Shown here one piece after another: positions 1 through 10,902 of a stretch of DNA of 64,000 nucleotides (its first letter is position 1; every line of letters starts with the position of its first letter). Position numbers and translations under genes: made by a program. Where the stretch lies: positions 1-64,000 of the forward strand of contig JASANE010017524.1 in assembly GCA_030248225.1 (NCBI GenBank), read 5' to 3'. This stretch comes from Trileptium ribeirensis (lineage: Eukaryota; Nematoda; Enoplea; Enoplida; Thoracostomopsidae). The notes beneath the pieces are model-generated. The model did not search any database, was not told the origin of the DNA, and saw only the letters and a list, made by a program, of their open reading frames with translations.

Positions 1-720
1 CAGTTTAACGTCAGTACTGTCTATGTAGCTCAGAATTAATAATTCACATCGTCAGCCGGGATTCGAAAAAATGTACCATTTCATTGCCTAACGACCGGAA
101 CAAATATATACATAAATCTATAAGTGTAAACATTTGCCATACCTATAGAATTTAGACAATCATTGATTTGGTTTTGGAGAAAATTCAATGTGTTGAAAGT
201 AATTGTTGCTTTAACATTGAAAAAACAGATTTTTGAACATCTTTTCGGAAGTTTTGTAAAAAAAGTTAAAAATACCTATATAGCTCCCCAGTTGTAATGT
301 CGAGACTGCTAAGCATGTTGATAATATATAGACTGCTATTTTTATGTGAACATATAATATAATATAATAGGTAGTATGCCTGAGGGCGCCTGATTTTGGC
401 AGGGGGCATTTTTCAAAGAGGAAAACGGTTAAAAATCGTGTCACGAACACTGCCAAAACGACTGATGGAGAAAGAAAGCTTTTTTATAGTAACATTTGCG
501 AAATTTTTAGCTTCAGGAAGGAATTTTAGTAGAAATTTTGATCAACTTTTATGACCTATGTTTCCTATTGGAAACAAACAAATTTGCCAAGACGCGATGA
601 ACTGGGGGAGCCCAAATTTTGCCAGGGGGAATGCCAGGACCCCCAATTTGAAGAGTCAGATATATATAGCATATATTATTATTTCAAACTTTATGTAAAG
701 GTTTAATTTGAAAATATTTT
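1..720. other. AT-rich non-coding DNA
   Basis: No gene is supported here. Two short GC-richer patches around 385-420 and 603-650 share a similar stretch built on TTTTGSCAGGGGG and may be remnants of one old repeat. The open frame on the minus strand at 211-456 is short, AT-driven and resembles nothing. Confidence 0.5.
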
Positions 721-725
721 TACAG

Positions 726-843
726 CAAGGATAACTGCTTGCGCTACAAAACCTGTGACAGCAATATACTATGTTCCCGTGTTGGATTCGTGCATTATTG
801 CGTCAGACCTCATGGATGTGTAAACAACTCTGGCCGCTACTGA
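726..843 (+). CDS. possible terminal exon of a small cysteine-rich protein
   Basis: A pyrimidine-containing acceptor (ends TTTTTACAG at 725) is followed by an open frame of 38 codons ending at TGA 841-843. The frame carries five cysteines at residues 4, 10, 16, 25 and 31 (spacing 5, 5, 8, 5), and many basic and aromatic residues. There is no in-frame ATG upstream, so it can only be an internal or last exon whose earlier exons I could not find in the window. Even cysteine spacing is typical of small secreted disulphide-stabilised peptides, but no family is recognised. A 38-codon open frame can occur by chance, so this is a weak call resting on the acceptor plus cysteine density. Confidence 0.25.
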
Positions 844-1653
844 AATTTCATTCCAAAAATACGAGATGTTACAAAATCACACCTGGGAATTTAAAATTTC
901 AGAGGGCTTAGTGGTGCCTGTATAATGCATTCGACGCGCCTCATTCAGACAACGTTTGAACTTGACCAAAGAATTGGAGTGAACTGGATCAGAATATAGG
1001 TTGTTGCATGATCGGATGACATGACAATTAAAGAACTGATTTCGAACGTTGGTTCAAACTGAAGGGTGAAAAAGTTTCATATCATGACCTCGTAGCAAGC
1101 CATGCGGGCGTGAAAACAGAGTGGTAGGATTAAGGATGGCGTTGTGATGAAGAATTTTGTAAGCTTTTACATGATCAATTGCAATCTCTACGGCTACGCA
1201 TGGAAGATATTGAAAATGTTTTTTACATAACACAACTGAGCATTTTATCGCTGTGTAATGGGTTCAATTGGCCCACGAACTATGTCAACCAGGCATTATA
1301 CACAAGTTTAACAGAGGTGGTTTAAGTAATAGTCTCACATTTCTTGCTATAACAGCGGTCTATTTAAGAGCTACAATCTAGGCTTCATGAAGCTTTGGTC
1401 ATATGATCTAAGATTTAGTTATTTCGGGAGTATAATTTTGCTTTAAGATATGAAATCTTTTAAGTATTGTAAATAGCTAAGATGCAAACTAGGGAGAAAT
1501 CCGATATCTTTAACCACAATTTTGCAATTATCTAGTGTAGTTTTTGTTTTACACAGCTACAAAAAAATAGTAAACAGGTTTGTGACATAAAATGGACGGT
1601 AATCAGATCTATGCCTATTAATTTCTCTTATAAACCCGGCTTGTTTAAAACAG
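844..1653. other. no gene recognised
   Basis: AT-rich sequence between the possible small exon and the receptor-like pseudogene. No open frame of note and no repeat with visible ends. Confidence 0.5.
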
Positions 1654-1672
1654 TTTTATACGTCTTCAAGAT

Positions 1673-2919
1673 ATGCCATCACAGAGACAGTGCGATGTTG
1701 TCGAATCAGTATTGTACCGATCAGCCAGCGGCTCTACTACGGTAACATTAAATGAATACGGAAAACAGTTGCACACACTTCTATGCACCGTCTCAAAATT
1801 TAAATGTGTGAGTAAACCTTTCTTTGGCTCATCGTATGTCGACTATTTACAGTGGATTGGCAACAGTTCATGTCGCATGTCTGGGCCATATACGACGATT
1901 AGCTATGAACGATTCCAGTATTTAGACTTTGCTTATTCGACCCAAATTACTGGGCCAGTTGAAATAATTACCCCACTGCGATACAATCCTTCCGCAAGTG
2001 CATTTCTTCCAGGTACCGCTGTTCTGATGCTCTGGGTAGCCGGAATTGCATTCCTATGTTTGGCTTTCAATATATCATCGTACATCAAAAGGCGTTATTT
2101 ACATTCCTATAATACTATTGGCATGTATGAACTACTTCAGGTACAGTTGGGTCAATCTGTAGCTGAAAGGCATTTGTCGGTTAGCTCATCGGCGAAAACA
2201 TTCATCTTAGTCGGGATAGTAAGTTTTATGATTTCTGGTCCATTGTTCAGCGCAGTTCTATACGACGCGCTAATTCAAAAGTTTGCCATTGAAAACCGTT
2301 TACAAGCATCCGACTGGCGATCGACCGAGCCCACACAGGACTAGCTGTTCAAGTGGCATTATCCCCAGCTTGCGACAAAATGAAAAATCTGCGCCACAGA
2401 TTTCATTTGACGCAATTTTCCAGTGAAGATGCATCTGAGATATGTGCATCGTCGTATACTGAACTAGTTTCCGTAATCCAAGAACGAAAACTAAACAGCA
2501 ACTTATCAACCCGTTTTGCCATCCAGGACAAATTAATGTTGGATATCGCTTATCGTACGACAAGACTCCGACTCGGATACAATCCTCAAGTAATCAGCTA
2601 CAGCGTTCCAGATTCTAATCCTTCGACGTTGTCAATTGCGCTGTCAAAAGAGTCGCCAATTACAACAAGTGCTCAAATTAGTCAGATCAAACTGCATGAA
2701 TTTGGTTTTATGATTTATTTGTATAAGCTATATTTAAAGGGTCCAAATCAATTTGCAAATACATCTGTAACTCCATACAAGCCGCTCAGTATTCACGATA
2801 TTAGAGGTTGGCAAGTATTATATGTTGCAACAGGCGTTCTGGGTGCTTTGGTTTTTGAACTCATTGCTGAAGCAATAAACGGATATTTATCCGTTTACAA
2901 ACAATATATTTTGCTATGA
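1673..2919 (+). pseudogene. divergent ionotropic receptor (IR-like), frameshifted
   Basis: Two open frames (1673-2344 and about 2298-2919) together read like the ligand-gated channel half of an insect-type divergent ionotropic receptor. The first holds an S1-like segment ending in LDFAYSTQITGPVEIITPL, a membrane segment at about residues 111-136, a LGQSV-containing pore-like loop and a second membrane segment at 177-199. The second holds the S2-like half and a third membrane segment near 2811-2900. The family senses odorants, tastants, temperature or humidity in sensory dendrites. The frames are joined by a one-base shift in a GAAAACC run near 2290-2297. A 26-base intron would be needed to explain it otherwise. 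No amino-terminal domain or signal peptide is seen. An acceptor-like AAACAG lies at 1648-1653, so 1654 may be the true exon start. It is either a pseudogene or a sequencing slip in a real gene. The family call rests on topology and loop motifs, not a database search. Confidence 0.55.
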
Positions 2920-2939
2920 TATTGAAATTTGATAGTTTA

Positions 2940-4300
2940 TATAACGGATGAAGCTAAATTATGAGAATGATAAGCAATTTTTAATAGCAAAAAAAATGGT
3001 ATATAATTTAAATTTAAAAAAATATACTTGAAAGTCTTATTTCTACGATGCTAGTCAATTTTGAAATCAACTGTAGCAATTAACTATTCGTAATAATTCC
3101 GCAAACACGTCAATTTTAAATTCGGTTTCAAAATTAGACACATGTTCACAATTTGGTCTCCGGCGCCCGAATTCGCCCTTACAGCACGAGGTCTGGATAT
3201 AATAACAAGCGTCCGTGTTAGAGTGTAATGTTTATTCCATATGTGACGCAATGATGTCAAACATTTGTTTTCAGAGGCGAATGATGATGGCGGAAGATGT
3301 CGAATGGACAATTGTCAATCAAAGTGCCTACAAAACATAAACATGACCTTTATTTTAAAAATACACCATTTCATATGGAAAAATCTAAATGAGGACAAAC
3401 GCCGCTAGCGTTGCGATTTAACTAGTATGAAAGATTTTACTTACTATAAAAAGGCATGATGTGCTTACGATTGATTTTGAGTACAGGATTACAAAACCAA
3501 ATCGTAGAGTTTACAAAAGTTTTATTTTTTCATTGCCAGCAAAATGAGTATTAAAATAAATAAGGTGAAGCATTATTCGAACACACTTACCTACTCTATC
3601 ATTAATCGTATTAATATTGCAGCCAATTGCTCGTAAATACGCTGTAGTGATGTCAATATTTTCTCGGTTTTGTAATTTAATAAATATCTCGTAATCTGCC
3701 ATTGATGAAAATTTGGATGAGTGTAAACTACTGGTAAATAAGTCTTCAACTACGATAAGCTTGCGCTGAAATTATCGTTGAAATACTGAAATATAACGTG
3801 TTTTTAATATTTAGTTGAACTTTTCCAGCTGTTGCATTATATTTAAACAACGGCAATTATACACAATGTATACGCACAGCACACAGTCTACAACTGTCGT
3901 CCAAAATCACACAAATCACTTTTGTAACCATCAATTAACCCAGTTGATTGATTGAATAAACGACATTGACAAATACGAACACGCTCAAGAGATTCAACTA
4001 TGCCGGCTGCACCTGTTTTACCTGAGCAGCTATTGACGTTACTTTTCTCCAAGACTGCGTTCATTTAAAGGATTCTTCAGTTTCACAGTGCGATTCTGGT
4101 CTCGAAGACCCGGATCGTATCGTAATCTTTAGACTAGACAGAGGCAAATCAACTAGGCTCGCAAATACTGAGACGTAGTTCGTTGATAGTACTTTCAGGA
4201 CTGTTTGTTCTATATTTCCCTAATGTTTAATATTCACTGTTTATCTATGGCCAGGTTTTACTATACTACAATGCTCACTTCCAAATAAGTGTGTATACAA
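2940..4300. other. no gene recognised
   Basis: Mostly AT-rich. A GC-richer stretch at about 3155-3200 contains GAATTCGCCCTT. The minus-strand open frames at 3084-3311 and 3511-3702 are short and without recognisable motifs. Confidence 0.5.
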
Positions 4301-4309
4301 GCACCTTTT

Positions 4310-5120
4310 GAATGGCTGAAAATCACTTAATAGTACAACAAATTAGAAGTGAAGGGCCCAGTGTAATTATGAGCGATTTCGAGATGGCTGTTATGTTAGC
4401 ATCCACAACAACTTTCCCAAAAGTGGAAAACGGGGTTGTTTCTTTCATTATTTACAAGCCATATATCGAAAAATTCAAAACTTAGGTTTTATTTCGGCAT
4501 ATAAAAGCGTAGAAACTTTTAGACGTGGCGCATGGCAACTTTAACAGCTTTGGGTATAGTGCCGTCTCAACATAAAATTGCGTCATTTCAACACTTTGTA
4601 CCTGTCATAAGTGAGTGTGAAACAATGTATATACGCGCTTTTTTGGATTGTGGATGATCATCTAATAGCCCAACAGATTGGATGCGCAGTGTATAGTTTA
4701 TTTGTAAGCGACTTCGAGATGGCTATCATATTAGCAACCACAACAACTTTCCTAAGAGTGATAACGCGGGGTTATTTCTTTTATTATTCTCAAGTCATAT
4801 GTCGAAAAATTCAAAACCTATGTTTATTTCGGCATATAAAAGCGAAGAAACTTTTAAACGTGGCGCATTGCAACGTTAATAGCTTTGGGCATGGTTCCGT
4901 CCCAGCATAAATTGCGTTATTTTAGCACTTTATGCCTGTCATTCAACGATGACACACTGCGTCTCTTCGGTAATGAATACTTTCAACCAACGTGGTTTGG
5001 GAGGTATCCGCTACAAAGCTGGGATTGGTTTGGACAGGAGTATGGTACAATCAACGTTGTCGAGGTGTGCACTCTCGGATTAAAGGATTTTTCTATGCCT
5101 CACATGTCGGTTTATCGTTT
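4310..5120 (+). pseudogene. MULE-type transposase remnant with internal duplication
   Basis: The frame at 4611-5157 reads SDFEMAIILA, then GYFFYYSQVICRKIQ, then an LCLSFNDDTLRLFGNEYFQPTWFGR-like stretch and later PHMSVYRF. This is the order seen at the end of Mutator-like (MULE) transposase domains: an acidic DFE motif, an aromatic F-H/Y-x-S-Q motif and a tryptophan-containing tail. MULE transposases are DDE enzymes that cut and paste DNA in the nucleus. The segment at about 4310-4600 is a diverged second copy of the same part in tandem, starting with a matching SDFEMA codon run (4371-4390 region). Several stops and shifts break both copies. The open frame runs on past 5120 only because the LTR that starts there happens to be open. 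The catalytic N-terminal half is absent. Confidence 0.55.
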
Positions 5121-5993
5121 TGTAACGAGGCATTGCCTTAGAAGACAAATTTCTTGATGTGAAACGGGGGACGAATTAAGTCGAGCACCCCAAACATCAC
5201 GAGCCGAAGCCATTAACTTCACTTCACATGAGGCAATTTGTTTTACTTATTTATTGTTTGTTGTTTACGATTTGTGCCATGTACTGATTGTATATTATGT
5301 GTAATGTTTATAGTTTACGTTTATTTTGTAGTGGTTGTAGATGCTGTATGCCAATGTTTATGCAAGTGTATCTAATTATACTAGAAGTGTGAACATATAT
5401 TAATATGTTTATGAATTTATTGTGTATCGAACCAATGTATATGTGTGCTGTATCTTGTATGTGTGTGTAGATAAGCTAGTACATGTATGATGTGCTGGAA
5501 CATTTGTACTATTGCTTGTTGAAAAGTTTGTATAGTTTGCAGGAGAAATTTAAAACATCGAGAAATTTCGAGAGAGTTTTACAGGAGAAACAGATGTGAG
5601 AGAGTTTTATGTGAGTCAAGGGTGTAAGTTGGAAGTATATCAGATTTGAGAATAAGGGTTGGTTGCCTCAAGCATTAGGCCTACATTAGCGGATACGTGT
5701 AGGTGTATCTGCTGGATTTTCGAATAAAATCTTAAAATTTTTTATACTTAAGAATTGGGGAAATTCATAAAAACACATTCTTTAACGACTAAAATTCACT
5801 TAAGAGAGAATTTTACGGGAGTGGAACCAGAGTAAAACATGGAAAATTTTACCATGTAATTCGGAACACTTAGAGAAATCAACTAGGAGAACATTAGGAG
5901 TAAAACTTATACTTCCAGTATTTAAGCGTTAAATCGGTCTCAGAAGCTGCACAATCAGGGTGAGTACGGCTCATCCGTTTATGTGTTTAATGT
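5121..5993 (+). mobile_element. LTR, copy A (3'-truncated)
   Basis: Starts TGTAACGAGG, the usual TG start of an LTR, directly inside the MULE remnant. It is homologous over its whole length to copy B at 8164-9628, apart from the MITE in copy B, and in inverse orientation to copy C (22.8-28.6 kb). A TATA-like TATTTAAG lies near 5918 and is followed by a pyrimidine-rich GGTCTCAGAAG stretch, which fits an LTR promoter. Homology to copy B stops near 5993, before the expected 3' end, so this is a truncated or recombined copy. Confidence 0.6.
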
Positions 5994-6371
5994 GCATAGA
6001 ATTTTTTAGTGGTGGTGTTGGTGGTTGGCAAATTAGTGGTGTTTGTAATAAAAAATATGAGCTCTGTTGACAAAAAACAATGCTGTAGAGCAACAGAAAG
6101 AGAAACGGCAATACATAGATGTTTACAAAATATGTATCTACGCGTATATGTGTATGTGAACATGTATATTGCTCTATATATGTTTGTATAAGATGGAGCA
6201 CGTATGTATAAAGAAATATAATTTACAAATAACGTCCTTCGCCTGAACTAGGGAGCAGTACTTAATGCAGTTCTGCACATTTAAAAGATGGGAGAGACGG
6301 GCTTAATGATAAATAATATGAATGTTTGCAATTCGTTTCCACTAATAATCTCTAAAATTAACACGGTTAGC
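5994..6371. other. no gene recognised
   Basis: Short GT-rich and AT-rich sequence between LTR copy A and the first MITE. The two overlapping open frames on opposite strands at about 5971-6201 have no coding features. Confidence 0.5.
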
Positions 6372-6374
6372 TTA

Positions 6375-6883
6375 TGCGGCGTTCACGTTATAATGTCCCC
6401 GCTGTTTGGAACTTTTGACCCCCTGTAGTCGCGACCCTACCGTATAGACAGTCAGGGTGACACCCATACTGTATATCAAATGCCGAGGGTGTACGACACA
6501 CCCTTAGCTACTACATTTTTTCCAGACAGTGTCGTACACACCCTTAGCTACCGATTTGCCACGAATTAACTATAACGGACACCGTCTGTAGCTAATGCGG
6601 TTTATTAGTCAACTGTCCTGTGGAGTTTTCCTAAATTCTCCATATTTGTATCTAGCCCATATGAACATTGCTCAAATAATTCCGAACACTGTCAATAAAA
6701 CTGCCAGAAGACACGGTGTGCCTGACACTGTCGGTAAGCGGTAATACGCGTAACTAGCTACCGTTGAAAAAATTTATTAAAAACGTGGGGGTGTCTAACA
6801 GACCCTGTTGTCAACAGTGTGTCTGACGCTGTGTGGGGTACACAGGTTCCAAACGTTGGGGACATTATAATGTGAACGCCGCA
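6375..6883. mobile_element. MITE 1, TTA target duplication (PIF/Harbinger-like)
   Basis: A 509-bp non-coding element with near-perfect terminal inverted repeats starting TGCGGCGTTCACGTTATAAT and extending to the GGGGACAT motif on the other side. It is flanked by TTA at 6372-6374 and 6884-6886. Three-base TWA duplications are characteristic of PIF/Harbinger elements. The interior is filled with GGGTGT and ACACCC words, including GTGTCGTACACACCCTTAGC and close variants. It has no coding capacity and would depend on a transposase supplied elsewhere. Confidence 0.8.
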
Positions 6884-6886
6884 TTA

Positions 6887-8163
6887 GTTATGTTGAAATC
6901 ATTATTAACAAAACAAAATAGTAAAAATTGTATCCGCTTACCATACAGGGAACACTGGTTCAATTCACTACCTGTGAGTTAAATGGTTATTATATAAAAA
7001 TATCAATGCATCTTGATGCATATAAAATCCACAGGTGATTAGAATAATTTATAGAACTAATCTGTTACGTTCATTAGAAAGACTATTCCTAAGATAAGTA
7101 AAGAATTAATAATTATGACAATAATTTTTACAGCAAAATATTTATAATTATTTATAATTCAAAAATTCTTGTAGCTTTCAAACCAGTTTTAAGGGAAATG
7201 TTCTACACGTGGTATTTTCTCATTTTTGTCGCCAATTATAATTCTACATACGTTATAATATGTGCATGAATGGATATGTTTATTCTCTGCGGCAGGTGTA
7301 TATGTGAGTATTCAAGATCTGTTATGTTTCTGTGTGACAAAATTGCACCATAGTAAGAAATAACCGCGAATTTTTATATAAAAAGATATAGCTTATATCG
7401 AATTTTGAGCATATTACAGTTCGGAACTAATATCTCAGTCGTAAAGCTGCGGACAAACCCGTTGCTTGTGCCCTTTCATCAAATTATGCTGATTACAAAC
7501 TTCGAAATGCATTGTACGCAGTGCCATGTAGCCGCACGGTGACTGTGGTATTAAACAGAAAATGTGTATTGTGGTATATGTTGCGGTTTATATGCTGTGT
7601 GTCAGACTTAACTCAATAAAAGGTGGATTGAATCATATGATGTGGTCCATTGATGGTGATGGAGGCTTGGACAGTGGTGCGTTTTGGTCAGTATTGCTAA
7701 GGTTCGCAACGGCGATATTCGAATGTGAACGGTGTACTATAGCATATGTAACCCAAATTACGTTGGTTTTTAAAAAATGGACACGTAGCGATAAGCCCGT
7801 GGCTTGGTGAGGTGCTCTATGGTTGTATGGGTGTGGTGTTCGTACGATGCAAATTACCACGGTACATGTGAATGAGAACCGGTATTTGCTGCGTACAGAA
7901 AGAACGGACATCTATTGGAACTATTATTATATAGCATATCGTTTACGTTATGGTTTGACAAGTGAAAAACTTAGTAGCAGAAGCTATATTGACAATTATA
8001 AACGAACTATGGATATTTAGCGAAAATGAACAGTTGCTGATCAGATTAACTGCTACTAACAGTTGCATAACTAATATATGTGTGTATGCGTACGTTGTAT
8101 ATAGTAAACATGAATATGACTAGGAAAATTTGATGACAAATTTTAACGCGGAGGAGGGGGTAA
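6887..8163. other. AT-rich non-coding DNA
   Basis: No gene is supported. The open frames at 7562-7810 and 7633-7911 overlap on opposite strands without motifs. The right end, ending GGAGGAGGGGGTAA, abuts LTR copy B. Confidence 0.5.
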
Positions 8164-9628
8164 TGTAACGAGGTATTGCCTTGGAAGACAAATTTCCAGA
8201 TGTGAAGTGGGGGGACGTATTAAGTCGTGAACCCCAAACATGACGAGCCGAAGCCCTTAACTTCACTTCACATGAGCCAATTTGTTTTCCTTATTTATTG
8301 TTTGTTGTTTTCGATTTGTGCCATGTACTGATTGTATATTATGCGGCATTCACGTTATAATGTCCCGCTGTTTGGAACTTTTGACCCCCTGTAGTCGCGA
8401 CCCTACCGCACAAACAGTCAGGGTGACACCCGTACTGTAAATCAATTGCCGAGGGTGTACGACACACTCTTAGCTACTACATATTATCTTGACAGTGTCG
8501 TACACACCCTTAGCTACCCATTTGGCGCGAATTAACTATAACGGACACCGACTGTAGCTAATGCGATTTATTAGTCGACTATCCTGTGTAGTTTTTTCTA
8601 AATTCTCGATATTTGTATCAAGCCCATATGAACATTGCTCAAATAATTCCGAACACTGTCAGTAAAACTGCCAGAAGACACGGTGTGCCTGACACTGTCG
8701 AGAAGTGGTAATACGCATAACTAGCTACCTTTGAAAAATTTATTAAAAACATGGGTATTTAAGACACCCTGTTGTCAACACTGTGCTTGACACTGTGTGG
8801 TGTACATAGGTTCCAAACGTTGGGGACATTATAACGTGAATGCCGCATTATGTGTAATGTTTATAGTTTATGTTTATTTTGTTGTGGTTGTAGATGTTGT
8901 ATGCCAATGCTTATGCAGTTGTATCTAATTTTACTAGGAGTGTTAACATATATTAATATGTTTATGAATTTATTGTGTATCGAAACAATGTATATGCGGG
9001 CTGTATAACGTATGTGTATTTAGATAAGCTCGTACATGTATGATGTGCTGGAATAGATGTACTATTGCTTGGTGAAAAGTTTATATAGTTTGCAATATGG
9101 GGAAATTTAGGACTTAGCTAATTTCGCGAGAGTTTTACAGGAGAAACAGAAATAAAAGAGTTTATGCAAGCCTAGGGTGTAAGTTGGAAATATACCTGAT
9201 TTGAGTGTAAGGGTTGGTTGTCTTAAGCATTAGGCCTACATCAGCGGATATGTGCATGTGTATCTGCTGGATTTTCGAATAATATCATAAAATTTGTTTA
9301 TACTTAAAAATTCGCGGAAATTCATAAAAACTTATTCTCTAACGACTAAGATTCACTTAGGTTAAAGAGAGAATTTTACGGGAGTGAAATCAGAGTAAAA
9401 CCTGAAAAATTTTACAATGTAATTCGGGACACTTAGAAAAATCAACTAGGAGAAAATTAGGAGTAAAACTTATAGTTCGAGTATTTAAGCGGTTACGCAG
9501 TTAGACCAGGGCCTCAGTCGGTCTCAGAAGGTGCGCAATAAGCGTGAGTACGGCTCAGCCGTTTATGTATTTAATGTGTGAAGAATTTGTAATTTGTTGT
9601 GTATGAAATAAACTATATCCGATATAAG
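8164..9628 (+). mobile_element. LTR, copy B, with MITE inside
   Basis: Starts TGTAACGAGG and matches copy A closely for the first 180 bases, then is interrupted by MITE 2 (8342-8847) and resumes. Without the MITE the LTR is about 0.96 kb. A promoter-like TATTTAAG lies near 9482 with a downstream CTCAGTCGGTCTC, and AATAAA lies at about 9607. The proposed end at 9628 is set by TGGTGACACACTAACGCC just after it, which has the TGG start of a tRNA primer-binding site. The element class (gypsy or BEL) cannot be decided from the LTR. Confidence 0.6.
8342..8847. mobile_element. MITE 2, TTA target duplication, empty site available
   Basis: A 506-bp relative of the element at 6375-6883. Its ends read TGCGGCATTCACGTTATAAT and the complement. 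It is flanked by TTA at 8339-8341 and 8848-8850. The same site in LTR copy A near 5300 reads TATATTATGTGTAATG with one TTA and no insert, which proves both the ends and the three-base duplication. The interior shows the same GGGTGT/ACACCC word content as MITE 1. Confidence 0.88.
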
Positions 9629-9976
9629 TGGTGACACACTAACGCCTTTAGGAGTAAGCTACATTGGAAATTCCGTTGGAGAATTTTGTGTGAATATTTG
9701 GTGTAGTTCGTGTGTAATCTACGGTCGCTCTAAACACCGCTAGGACCACGTAGGTTATAGTTTCGTTCTCAAATTGCTTGAAGACTCAGAACACATACTA
9801 AGTGAAATACGGCTTCGTATTCAAGCTCAACTTATTCATCGCCGTAAACCGGAGTACGAAAGCATCGACCAGGGTTTTCGAAACCTTTATGGCGAATTCC
9901 ATTACCTCACCGAAATTGATTATCTATATGGATGTTTTCATTCGCTGCCATCACCGAAATTCTAGTTCGGTAAGCT
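9629..9976 (+). pseudogene. leader and start of an LTR-element coding region (tentative)
   Basis: Downstream of LTR copy B lies a putative primer-binding site (TGGTGACAC at 9629), then a leader with a patch also found in reverse near 22670-22770. Open frames at 9774-9965 and about 9793-9976 follow. The first reads on through LRIQAQLIHRRK and EIDYLYG. The second ends exactly at a strong donor-like GTAAGC (about 9977). I recognise neither protein. By position it could be the start of gag of the element that owns this LTR. The rest of the element is not present. Confidence 0.3.
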
Positions 9977-10902
9977 CAAGTACTTTCATTTTGTCTACAC
10001 TTTTGCGCTTGCATTTACTAATGTTTACAAATAAATGTTTACATATTGTGGTCTTTGTGCGTGTAGACTACGTGTTTGAACCAAAACAACTATAAGGTCG
10101 TCGGAAGAAATTCTAATTATCTATGCTATGCCATATCATATTCTCAAATTATAAATCTGCGAAAGCCTGATGAAAATTATATATCGATTATATACACCAA
10201 TAAATATATCGATTTTATTTTCCAGTTGCCTCTCTAAAATAAATAATTATATTCTAAAATTTGAATACTGGTCGCAAATACATCAAAATATAAAACGACT
10301 GGACTTAGGAAAGGGTATTCACGTAGGTTCGTTCCCGCTCCCGGTCCGATCCGAAGCAATACGGTCCGATCCCGGTCCAGGTACGATTTTCACGTGTATA
10401 AAATATATAGTATGTTCACACTGCATCTTGTTTGAATCCGATCGGATCCATTAAGTATACGCAATTTTATCGAAGCCAAATGGAATGGGATCGGTTGCAA
10501 TGTAAACAGGACCTCTTCAGGCATAGCATATTTGAAAACGATTTAAGCCTATAAATAAGTTATATTTTTTCGCTCGGTATTACTATGACGTAATCGTTTA
10601 TGTCAACAGAATGCAGTAACACGGCATAGTCTTTTATACGTCAGTTTACGAATTTAACGAATAATGTATTTGTAAACAGAACACAAGCACAAACCAAGTG
10701 ACTTCACACGCGTAACAGTATGCAATGTTAATATGCTGAGGTTTTATATTGTTGAATTTTTGGCTTATCTAGAAATATATTTAAAACTGTAGTTGACAAC
10801 CTTATTTACAAGCGTTGATTTTAATAAATTTTGTATACGAAAAGCTATTTTGAATTTAGTTTTATGTAGAGCAGTGTAAGCTGATATAGGTGACAATTTA
10901 TA
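9977..10902. other. no gene recognised
   Basis: AT-rich. A short GC-rich patch at about 10330-10450 repeats the word GGTCCGATCC several times and includes ATCCGATCGGATCC, possibly a small palindromic repeat element without clear ends. Confidence 0.45.

Noticed and set aside
5121..9628. LTR copies A and B as the two LTRs of one element
   Set aside because: Copy B is followed by a primer-binding-like site and leader, so it acts as a 5' LTR; copy A is truncated at 3', and no retroelement genes lie between them.
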